Origin: an uncultured Eubacteriales bacterium
GTDB lineage: Bacteria > Bacillota > Clostridia > Oscillospirales > Acutalibacteraceae
Assembly: GCA_900319655.1 (NCBI GenBank)
Contig: ONPH01000071.1
Location: 1-9,128, forward strand
Reading direction: 5' to 3'
Length of the DNA: 9,128 bases
In this document: piece by piece, positions 1 through 6,078 of the stretch
Position numbering within the stretch: the first letter of the stretch is position 1
Layout of the letters: each line of letters begins with the position of its first letter
Translations under genes and position numbers: made by a program
The notes under the pieces: model-generated
Database searches by the model: none
Seen by the model: the letters and a program-made list of their open reading frames with translations, nothing else
What the model was told of the DNA's origin: nothing

Positions 1-1053
1 ATAAACGCGCCAATATTCCTTAAGGGAATAATAATTGACGGTATATACACAACCTTGTCGTGGGTAGTGTCGGTTATGCTGCCGCCTATGGCTATATTTT
101 TTCCGTTATTCTCGCTTATTGAGGACTCGGGGTATCTGCCGAGGATTGCGTTTAACCTCGATAAATTCTTTTGTAAAAACGGCGCTCACGGCAAGCAGAG
201 CCTCACAATGGCTATGGGTATCGGCTGTAACGCCTGCGGAGTAACCGGCTGCAGGATAATCGAAAGCCCTAAGGAAAGATTAATCGCAATTCTAACAAAT
301 AACTTTATGCCGTGTAACGGAAGGTTTCCGATACTGATTGCCGTAATTACGATTTTCTTTACAAGCTCACTGCCCGGACTTTGGAGCTCGGCAGAAACGG
401 CGTTGATACTCGTTTTGATAATTATTCTTTGCTGTGCGGTGACTTTGGTTGTGTCAAAACTTCTTTCTAAAGCGCTTAAAGAGAAAAGCTCGTCAGGATT
501 TATTTTGGAGCTTCCGCCCTACCGCAAACCGCAGTTATGCAGAACGCTTGTGCGCTCAATCCTCGACAGGACGATTTTTGTATTGGGCAGAGCCGTGGCG
601 GTAGCCGCGCCTGCAGGAGCGGTGATTTGGCTGTTCGCAAATATAAATATCGGAAACAGCTCAATTTTGCAGCATTGCATAAGCTTCCTCGACCCGTTTG
701 GAAGGTTCATCGGGCTTGACGGAGTGATTTTAATGGCGTTTATTTTGGGCTTTCCCGCTAACGAAACGGTAATTCCGATAATTATTATGTCGTACTCGGC
801 AAGCGGTGTTTTGAGCGAATTTACAGGCTACAACGAGCTGTATTCTATACTCAGTCAAAACGGTTGGGGAATTATCACGGCTGTGTGTATGATAATTATG
901 ACGGTTATGCACTTTCCGTGCTCGACAACCTGCCTGACGATTAAAAAGGAGACAAAAAGCCCAAAATACACGTTGCTGTCAATGCTGATACCGACCGTTA
1001 CAGGTGTTATCCTATGCGCGGTTACAGCAAATATAATGAGGTTGTTTATATAA
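1..1053 (+). CDS. feoB: FeoB-type ferrous iron transporter, C-terminal part (5' end cut by window edge)
   Basis: This is the membrane part of a FeoB Fe(II) transporter, and 350 residues are visible. The reading frame is open from base 1, so the N-terminal GTPase domain and first membrane segments lie outside the window. The TTG near position 55 is internal and is not the start. Visible hallmarks are GYLPRIAF (residues 44-51 of the visible part), the first gate motif GCNACGVTGCRIIESP (75-90) continuing to FMPCNGRFP (102-110), the second gate motif GFPANETVIPI (250-260), and the FeoB C-terminal signature HFPCSTTCLTIKKET (304-318). Hydrophobic stretches are consistent with about seven membrane segments. 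Many FeoB proteins have GCN(V/T)P at the first gate, whereas this one has Cys-rich GCNACG, a form I associate with clostridial FeoB. A feoA gene would lie upstream if present. The gene converges on the SCIFF maturase gene. Confidence 0.93.
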   Translation: MNAPIFLKGIIIDGIYTTLSWVVSVMLPPMAIFFPLFSLIEDSGYLPRIAFNLDKFFCKNGAHGKQSLTMAMGIGCNACGVTGCRIIESPKERLIAILTNNFMPCNGRFPILIAVITIFFTSSLPGLWSSAETALILVLIIILCCAVTLVVSKLLSKALKEKSSSGFILELPPYRKPQLCRTLVRSILDRTIFVLGRAVAVAAPAGAVIWLFANINIGNSSILQHCISFLDPFGRFIGLDGVILMAFILGFPANETVIPIIIMSYSASGVLSEFTGYNELYSILSQNGWGIITAVCMIIMTVMHFPCSTTCLTIKKETKSPKYTLLSMLIPTVTGVILCAVTANIMRLFI

Positions 1054-1056
1054 AAA

Positions 1057-1072
1057 AGTGCCGGTGGGCACT
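1057..1072 (+). terminator. Short hairpin after feoB, possible weak terminator
   Basis: AGTGCC (1057-1062) and GGCACT (1067-1072) form a 6-bp stem with a GGTG loop, four bases after the feoB stop codon. There is an A-run before it, but only a short TTTT about ten bases after it. A role as an intrinsic terminator is therefore uncertain. The stronger hairpin at 1158-1181 may also stop feoB transcripts. Confidence 0.35.
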
Positions 1073-1152
1073 CTCGCCGCCTTTTGAAAGAATGAACATA
1101 CGGCAACCTTTCCGTAACGGCGGAATCAAAATGCAGCAGTTAACTATAAAGT

Positions 1153-1181
1153 AAAAAACGGACGGTTTTTATGCCGTCCGT
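1153..1181 (-). terminator. Intrinsic terminator of the SCIFF maturase gene
   Basis: ACGGACGG (1158-1165) and CCGTCCGT (1174-1181) form a perfect 8-bp GC-rich stem with an 8-base loop. Read on the minus strand, the stem is followed by TTTTTT (1158-1153), the classic shape of a Rho-independent terminator. It begins five bases after the scfB stop codon. The plus-strand side has only a weak T-rich tail, so it may act less efficiently against feoB read-through. Confidence 0.85.
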
Positions 1182-1186
1182 TGTCT

Positions 1187-2563
1187 TTATTCTTCTTCCG
1201 CCTGAGCAGCTTTCATCATAATTGCACATTCCATTCGCTTTTTGAAAAGCTCGCAGCCGTATTTGTAAACTCCGCTGATTGAGCCTGTAGCGTGGTACGC
1301 GTTAGCCGCGCAGCCGCCGCTGCAATACAGTCTTGCCCAGCAGGTTTTACATTCTTCTCTTGCATAGGCGTTGCAGAGCTTGAATTCGTTTTGGATTTCA
1401 AAATTATCCACGCCGTTGTATATGTCACCAAGCTTGTATTTATCGTCGCCTACAAACTGGTGGCATGGATACAAATCTCCCCAAGGCGTTACCGCCATAT
1501 ACTCCGTACCCGAACCGCAGCCCGAAATTCTCTTGTAAATGCAAGGGCCGCCCGTCAGGTCAATCATATAGTGATAGAACGTTATCGGTCTGCCCTCTTT
1601 TTCGCGCTTTAACATCTCTTTTGCGAGTATCTCGTACTGTTCAAAGAGCACAGGCAAATCGTCATATGTAAGCGCGTAAGGATCGTCGGGAGCGCAGACA
1701 ACAGGCTCCATCGAAAGCTCGGTAAAGCCCAAATCCGCCATATGGAAAATGTCGTTTGTAAAGTCGGTGTTGTTGTGAGTAAACGTTCCGCGGACGTAGT
1801 AGCCGCGGTTGCCGCGTTTTTTAACGAACTCCTGAAATTTAGGAACGATAACGTCATAGCTGCCCTTGCCGTTGATTGTCTTGCGGAGATTGTCGTGAAT
1901 TTCCTTTCGTCCGTCAAGGCTAAGTACAACGTTGTGGCACTCTTTATTTGCAAACTCAATAACGTCGTCGTCAACAAGCATACCGTTTGTCGTGAGGGTG
2001 AAACGGAAATTTTTGTTATGCTCTTTTTCAATGCTTCTCGCGTAGGCGACAATTCCCTTTACAACGTCAAAGTTCATCAGCGGTTCTCCGCCGAAGAAAT
2101 CGACCTCGAGGTTAACTCTGCTGCCTGAGTTTTCGATGAGAAAGTCTATTGCCCTCTTGCCCACTTCAAGGCTCATCAAAGCGCGTTCGCCGTGGTATTT
2201 GCCCTGACTTGCAAAGCAGTATTCGCAGTTGAGGTTGCAGGTGTGCGCGATATGCAGACAAAGCGCCTTAATAACCGTGTTGCGCTTTTTGAAGTCAAAC
2301 GCGAGGTTTTCATACTTATCCTCGGTAAAGAGTCTGCCGTTCTGCTTAAGCTCCTCAACGTCGTCAATGCAATCACAAATTTCCTGCTCGGTAATCTCGG
2401 GATTATCCCCGTACTTGTCGAGCATTGCGGAGATAATCTCGGCTTTATCCGAATTTTCATACATTTCTATAATATCGTAGGCGAGCTCGTCAACAAGGTG
2501 AACGCTTCCGCTGTTTACGTCGAGCACGATGTTGTAGCCGTTAAGTTTGTACTGATGTATCAT
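1187..2563 (-). CDS. scfB: SCIFF-type ranthipeptide maturase, radical SAM/SPASM protein (CteB-like)
   Basis: A 458-residue radical SAM enzyme expected to install thioether bridges in the SCIFF peptide encoded just upstream. The N-terminus (QYKLNGYNIVLDVNSGSVH, residues 4-22) matches my memory of the SCIFF maturase family's precursor-recognition domain. The radical SAM motif is CNLNCEYC (C109, C113, C116), which holds the cluster that cleaves SAM, and FFGGEP follows at 156-161. The C-terminal SPASM region carries cysteines for two auxiliary Fe-S clusters, including C349, C367, C405, C408, C414, C418, C437 and C446, with the core CKTCWARLYCSGGC at 405-418. Length fits the family (about 450 residues). 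The ATG at 2563 has an AGGGG at 2577-2573, nine bases upstream, and the family-typical N-terminus supports this start. Expression probably comes from the promoter at 2813-2785, damped by the hairpin at 2584-2631. Assignment to the family rests on motifs plus the adjacent precursor. Confidence 0.95.
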   Translation of the reverse strand: MIHQYKLNGYNIVLDVNSGSVHLVDELAYDIIEMYENSDKAEIISAMLDKYGDNPEITEQEICDCIDDVEELKQNGRLFTEDKYENLAFDFKKRNTVIKALCLHIAHTCNLNCEYCFASQGKYHGERALMSLEVGKRAIDFLIENSGSRVNLEVDFFGGEPLMNFDVVKGIVAYARSIEKEHNKNFRFTLTTNGMLVDDDVIEFANKECHNVVLSLDGRKEIHDNLRKTINGKGSYDVIVPKFQEFVKKRGNRGYYVRGTFTHNNTDFTNDIFHMADLGFTELSMEPVVCAPDDPYALTYDDLPVLFEQYEILAKEMLKREKEGRPITFYHYMIDLTGGPCIYKRISGCGSGTEYMAVTPWGDLYPCHQFVGDDKYKLGDIYNGVDNFEIQNEFKLCNAYAREECKTCWARLYCSGGCAANAYHATGSISGVYKYGCELFKKRMECAIMMKAAQAEEE

Positions 2564-2583
2564 ATGAATTTACCCCTATACGT

Positions 2584-2631
2584 AAAAGGAAAGCCGTTAC
2601 CCATAATTGAATAACGGCGTAAAATCCTTTT
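2584..2631 (-). terminator. Hairpin between SCIFF precursor and maturase, likely attenuator
   Basis: GCCGTTA (2593-2599) pairs with TAACGGC (2612-2618) around a 12-base loop. An outer pair, AAAAGGA (2584-2590) and TCCTTTT (2625-2631), can extend the stem across an internal loop. On the minus strand the inner stem is followed by a T-rich tail (TTTCCTTTT), so it resembles a leaky terminator. It lies after the precursor stop and before the maturase ribosome binding site. Partial termination here would give more precursor than enzyme, as in many RiPP operons. The stem is seen; its role is inferred. Confidence 0.6.
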
Positions 2632-2645
2632 AGTTTTAAGAAAAA

Positions 2646-2780
2646 TTATTTCTCAAGACACTTTTCGCACTGCTGGTTAGCAACGCCGCATGAAGTCTTG
2701 CAAGCTGACTGGCAAGAGGTCTGGCACTCGCCGCAGCCGCCTGTCTTTACGCTCTTTTTAATGTCGCGTGTCTCGATAGT
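2646..2780 (-). CDS. scfA: SCIFF (six cysteines in forty-five) ranthipeptide precursor, start codon missing or frameshifted
   Basis: The minus-strand frame encodes 44 residues beginning TIETRDIKKSVKTGG and continuing CGECQTSCQSACKTSC then GVANQQCEKCLEK before TAA. The motif C-x2-C-x3-C-x3-C-x3-C-x6-C is that of SCIFF peptides, the substrates of the neighbouring radical SAM maturase. A seventh Cys follows two residues later. No ATG, GTG or TTG exists in this frame; a TAA (2783-2781) closes it immediately before the first Thr. By my memory of the family the protein should begin about five residues earlier (MKHIK-type). An ATG at 2794-2792 begins MIEFK and would join this frame if one extra A stood in the AAA at 2782-2780, giving 49 residues. 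Otherwise the leader and first codons are deleted. Product identity is very likely; whether the gene is intact is not. Confidence 0.88.
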   Translation of the reverse strand, partial: TIETRDIKKSVKTGGCGECQTSCQSACKTSCGVANQQCEKCLEK

Positions 2781-2784
2781 TTAA

Positions 2785-2813
2785 ATTCTATCATATGCGC
2801 TTGTTTTTGTCAA
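2785..2813 (-). promoter_or_regulatory. Strong sigma-A-type promoter for the SCIFF pair
   Basis: On the minus strand there is a perfect -35 TTGACA (2813-2808), a 17-base spacer, a TGn extension and a -10 TAGAAT (2790-2785). The expected start of transcription, near 2778, falls at or inside the visible SCIFF coding sequence. That leaves no room for a leader or ribosome binding site. The promoter begins ten bases after the decarboxylase stop codon, so the SCIFF pair can be expressed independently of prfC. Confidence 0.75.
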
Positions 2814-2822
2814 GATAACAGA

Positions 2823-4226
2823 TTAGGTAACATCAACTTTCAGTTTATGCGGTGCGTTGCCGAGCGTTGACTGAACGGATATGTTATTATCTGCAAGAGT
2901 TTTTACTTGATTTATAATATCGTCTGTGACAGTTTCACCCGACACTATAAGCGGAATTCCGGGCGGATAGGCAAAGACATCTTCAAGCGATATTTTGCCG
3001 TTGCAATCTGTTATATCAAGAACTTTGCCGATTTTGTCTGTACATTCAAAAGGTTCACACGCCTTTTGCGGTAAGGATAATATATTGAGATTTTTGCAGT
3101 TTTCAGCTTTTTCAATTCTCTTATCAATAGCTTTTAAAGCGCTTATAAGCCTTTCAAAGCCTTCATCAGTGTCGCATACGGACGTCATAGCTATGATGTA
3201 ATCCTCTGCCGACATCTCAGTTTCAATTTTATAATCGTTCCTGAGCATTTCGGCAAGCTGTGTACCGCTTTTGCTTGTCCCGATTGTTGAAATAACAAGC
3301 TTTCCCCTGTCGCAGGCATAAACGTTGTTATCCTCTCTGAATAAAAGTTTTAAGTTATTGAGGGCTTTTGCGCTTTTTTCAAACTCAGACAATCTCTTGA
3401 TGTAGCTTTCAAACTCGCTTGAATTTTCCGAGATATAATCAAGACAACTTTCAACTGACGACATCAGCACATATGACGGACTGCTTGTTTGGAATACGGC
3501 AAGCTGTTCTCTCAGAGCGCTGTCGTAATCGGTATCGTTTGTTAAGAGCAAGGCGGTTTGAGTTAATGACGGAAGCGTTTTGTGAAGGCTTACAACCGAA
3601 ATATCCGCTCCGCATTTAACCGCACTTTCGGGAAAAGCCCTGTTAAACGGAAAATGCGCGCCGTGAGCCTCGTCAACAAATAGCCTTGCACCGTGCTTTT
3701 TGCAGATTTCGGAAATGCTTTTAATATCCGACACTACCCCCTCATATGTCGGAGAAGTCAGCACAACAAGAGAAATTTCGGGATTTTGGGTTAGTTTATC
3801 TTCGATTAATTCAGGAAATACCGAGCCGAAAACAGGATGCTTTACTCCGTTTTCCTCTGCATATTCAGGCAAAATATACTCGGGCTTCAGACCGAATAAT
3901 TTAACGGCTCTGTAGACGGAAATATGGCAGTTTCTGGCAATAAGAACCCTGTCTCCCCTGCTTGTGAGCGCGCCGATTGCGGACATTATTCCGCAGGTTG
4001 CGCCGTTTACAAGCATATAAGCGCGTTTTGCGTTGTACAATAATTGCGCCTTATCCTGTACAGCCTTAATACAGCCGTGCGGATTGTGGAGATTATCAAA
4101 GCCGTCAATCTCGGTCAGGTCAATTTCGTACGGCAAATCGCCGTTAATGCTCTGCCTTTTGTGACCGGGCATATGGAAGGGATAAACTCCGCTTTTTCCG
4201 TAGTCCTTCAACTTATCAAAAAGCAT
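2823..4226 (-). CDS. Orn/Lys/Arg decarboxylase-family PLP-dependent enzyme
   Basis: A 467-residue fold-type I PLP protein related to short Gram-positive decarboxylases such as Bacillus SpeA and YaaO, which make polyamines or related diamines from basic amino acids. Visible motifs are PFHMPGHKR (16-24), the region LVNGATCGIMSAIGA (72-86) where cofactor phosphate is usually bound, TSPTYEG (157-163), FVDEAHGAH (183-191) with the Asp that contacts the PLP ring nitrogen, and SLHKTLPSLTQ (213-223), in which K216 should carry the cofactor. The C-terminal YPPGIPLIVSGE (420-431) is typical of the family's C-terminal domain. There is no N-terminal receiver-like wing domain, so it is the short form. Substrate cannot be assigned from sequence. 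Its ATG overlaps the prfC stop (TAATG) and no good ribosome binding site stands at normal spacing, which points to translational coupling. Confidence 0.9.
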   Translation of the reverse strand: MLFDKLKDYGKSGVYPFHMPGHKRQSINGDLPYEIDLTEIDGFDNLHNPHGCIKAVQDKAQLLYNAKRAYMLVNGATCGIMSAIGALTSRGDRVLIARNCHISVYRAVKLFGLKPEYILPEYAEENGVKHPVFGSVFPELIEDKLTQNPEISLVVLTSPTYEGVVSDIKSISEICKKHGARLFVDEAHGAHFPFNRAFPESAVKCGADISVVSLHKTLPSLTQTALLLTNDTDYDSALREQLAVFQTSSPSYVLMSSVESCLDYISENSSEFESYIKRLSEFEKSAKALNNLKLLFREDNNVYACDRGKLVISTIGTSKSGTQLAEMLRNDYKIETEMSAEDYIIAMTSVCDTDEGFERLISALKAIDKRIEKAENCKNLNILSLPQKACEPFECTDKIGKVLDITDCNGKISLEDVFAYPPGIPLIVSGETVTDDIINQVKTLADNNISVQSTLGNAPHKLKVDVT

Positions 4227-5812
4227 TAGTTTGTACCGAATTCCCTGAGTTCAAGCCCTTTGTTGTGGTCAAGCGCCCAGTCAATGCTCCAGTAGCTTGT
4301 GAAAAGCAAAAGGTGGTTGCCCTTTAAGTCCTGAATACGCTTTGTATCGGAAGCGAGGTCAAGGTTTTTGGGGTCAATATCCTCGTTGACAATCCAGCGG
4401 ATATATTCATATGGCAGGTTTTCCATTATAATATCAACGTTATACTCATTTTCAAGGCGGTATTTGAGCACGTCAAACTGCAAAACACCGACTACGCCGA
4501 CGATAACCTCTTCCATGCCGGCGTCTAGCTCTTGGAAAATCTGAATAGCGCCTTCCTGAGCAATCTGGTTTGTGCCCTTAATAAACTGCTTGCGCTTCAT
4601 AGTGTCCTTTTGGCGGACGCGGCAGAAGTGCTCGGGAGCAAAGGTCGGAATTCCCTTAAATTGAACCTTGTGCGAGGCTGAGCATAGCGTGTCGCCGATT
4701 GAGAAAATGCCGGGATCGAACACGCCGATGATATCGCCTGCGTAGGCTTCGTCGACAATCTCCCTCTCCTGCGCCATAATCTGCTGAGGCTGTGAAAGGC
4801 GGAGCTTTTTGTTGCCCTGAACGTGGAAAACTTCCATATTCTTCTCAAATTTACCGCTGCAAATTCTCATAAAGGCAATTCTGTCGCGGTGAGCCTTGTT
4901 CATATTCGCCTGAATTTTGAAAACGAATGCCGAGAAATCGTCCGACATCGGGTCAACTTCCTCGCTGATTGTCTCCCTTGACAGCGGCGAGGTTGTGAGC
5001 TGTAGAAACTGCTCCAAGAACGGCTCTACGCCGAAGTTTGTAAGTGCCGAGCCAAAGAATACGGGAGTTAATTTACCCTGTCTTACGGCTTCCAGGTCAA
5101 ATTCATCACCTGCGCCGTCGAGAAGCTCAATCTCATCGAGCAAGTCCTGCTTTAGATACTGACCGAGGATATCATCAATCTCGGGATCGTCAAGCGCAAG
5201 CTCCTTTTTCTCGACCTCTTTTTGACCGTTGTTGGCTGTAAAGGCGAGAATTTTGCGCGAGTTGCGGTCAAATACACCCTTGAACTCCTTGCCCGAGCCG
5301 ATAGGCCAGTTGACGGGATAGGTGTTGATGCCGAGGACGTTTTCGATATCCTCGAGCAAGTCGAATGAATTTTTAGCGTCGCGATCCATTTTATTGATAA
5401 AGGTAATAATCGGGATATTGCGCATTACGCAGACCTTAAACAGCTTGATTGTCTGCTTCTCAACACCCTTTGAGCCGTCGATTACCATTACGGCTGAATC
5501 CGCCGCCATAAGAGTGCGGTAGGTGTCCTCGGAGAAATCCTCATGTCCCGGGGTATCGAGGATATTAATGCAGTAGCCGTTGTACTTGAACTGCAAAACG
5601 GATGAGGTTACAGAGATACCTCTCTGCTTTTCAATCTCCATCCAGTCGGACACCGCGTGTTTGGCGGTTCTTTTACCCTTTACCGAACCTGCAAGGTTGA
5701 TTGCTCCTCCGTACAGAAGGAGTTTTTCGGTAAGTGTTGTTTTACCTGCGTCAGGGTGCGAGATAATCGCAAAGGTTCTGCGCTTTTCTATTTCTTCCTT
5801 ATATGTGCTCAT
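4226..5812 (-). CDS. prfC: Peptide chain release factor 3
   Basis: RF3 is a cytoplasmic translation-factor GTPase that recycles RF1/RF2 from the ribosome after peptide release. This one has 528 residues, close to the E. coli protein (about 529). The G-domain motifs are clear: SHPDAGKTT (18-26, P-loop), RGISVTSSV (64-72), DTPGHEDFSEDTYRTL (86-101) and NKMDR (140-144). The stretch RRTFAIISHPDAGKTT near the N-terminus and the phrase FSEDTYRTL separate RF3 from EF-G and TypA. The ATG at 5812 gives the expected N-terminus, and no in-frame alternative start lies just upstream. The nearest purine-rich stretch (AAAAAGGG) is about 14 bases away, so the ribosome binding site is weak. A promoter at 5884-5855 fits. 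It is the first gene of a unit that continues into the decarboxylase by a one-base overlap. Confidence 0.96.
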   Translation of the reverse strand: MSTYKEEIEKRRTFAIISHPDAGKTTLTEKLLLYGGAINLAGSVKGKRTAKHAVSDWMEIEKQRGISVTSSVLQFKYNGYCINILDTPGHEDFSEDTYRTLMAADSAVMVIDGSKGVEKQTIKLFKVCVMRNIPIITFINKMDRDAKNSFDLLEDIENVLGINTYPVNWPIGSGKEFKGVFDRNSRKILAFTANNGQKEVEKKELALDDPEIDDILGQYLKQDLLDEIELLDGAGDEFDLEAVRQGKLTPVFFGSALTNFGVEPFLEQFLQLTTSPLSRETISEEVDPMSDDFSAFVFKIQANMNKAHRDRIAFMRICSGKFEKNMEVFHVQGNKKLRLSQPQQIMAQEREIVDEAYAGDIIGVFDPGIFSIGDTLCSASHKVQFKGIPTFAPEHFCRVRQKDTMKRKQFIKGTNQIAQEGAIQIFQELDAGMEEVIVGVVGVLQFDVLKYRLENEYNVDIIMENLPYEYIRWIVNEDIDPKNLDLASDTKRIQDLKGNHLLLFTSYWSIDWALDHNKGLELREFGTN

Positions 5813-5854
5813 ACTTAATAAATCAGCCCTTTTTAATTGATTTACAACTTTATT

Positions 5855-5884
5855 ATTTTACAATTAATCTATGCCATATGTCAA
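5855..5884 (-). promoter_or_regulatory. Probable promoter for prfC
   Basis: On the minus strand there is TTGACA (5884-5879), an 18-base spacer and TAAAAT (5860-5855). Long A/T tracts (5885-5940) lie upstream of the -35, the usual place for an UP element. Predicted transcription would begin near 5848, giving a leader of about 36 bases before the prfC ATG. Confidence 0.6.
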
Positions 5885-5941
5885 TAAAAACCCAATAAAA
5901 TAATAAAAATTAAAAATATTGAAATAAATTGATACAAAACC

Positions 5942-5970
5942 TTGACAAAAAGGTTAAAATATTGTAATAT
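5942..5970 (+). promoter_or_regulatory. Probable promoter for hemW with a dyad over the -35
   Basis: There is TTGACA (5942-5947), a 17-base spacer and TAATAT (5965-5970); TATACT at 5968-5973 is an alternative -10. An inverted repeat AACCTT-gacaaa-AAGGTT (5938-5943 and 5950-5955) covers the -35, so a repressor could bind here. TATTGTAA also occurs twice, at 5960-5967 and 5973-5980. Predicted transcription from about 5977 leaves a leader of about 100 bases ahead of hemW. Elements are seen; regulation is inferred. Confidence 0.55.
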
Positions 5971-6018
5971 ACTATTGTAAAAGACAGATTATTCCTATCT
6001 TTTCATATACCTTCCAAC

Positions 6019-6052
6019 TTTGAGGCAGAAGCTTTTTGGTTTCTGCCTCAAA
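6019..6052 (+). promoter_or_regulatory. Stable 12-bp hairpin in the hemW leader
   Basis: TTTGAGGCAGAA (6019-6030) and TTCTGCCTCAAA (6041-6052) pair perfectly around a ten-base loop. It lies between the likely promoter and the hemW ribosome binding site (AGGG at 6069-6072). What follows is AU-rich (ATATTTATG) rather than a U-run, so it is a poor classical terminator. It could be an attenuator, an mRNA stabiliser, or the end of a short RNA starting near 5977. I recognise no riboswitch family. The rest of the 5813-6078 gap holds only AT-rich DNA and the two promoters. Confidence 0.55.
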
Positions 6053-6078
6053 TATTTATGTCAATTTTAGGGTAAGTT

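Noticed and set aside
55..57. TTG as start of the FeoB protein
   Set aside because: The frame continues upstream to base 1 with FeoB-like hydrophobic sequence and no ribosome binding site, so it is internal to a truncated gene.
1609..2052. Minus-strand frame of 147 codons in another phase inside the maturase gene
   Set aside because: Low-complexity Ser/Thr/Leu composition typical of an out-of-frame reading; the true frame carries the radical SAM motifs.
1292..2614. Several plus-strand open frames (for example 1292-1612, 1742-2128, 2192-2614)
   Set aside because: They lie antisense to the well-supported SCIFF maturase gene and show no recognisable motif.
6019..6052. Firm call of the hairpin as an intrinsic terminator
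   Set aside because: No U-run follows on either strand, although the stem is strong.
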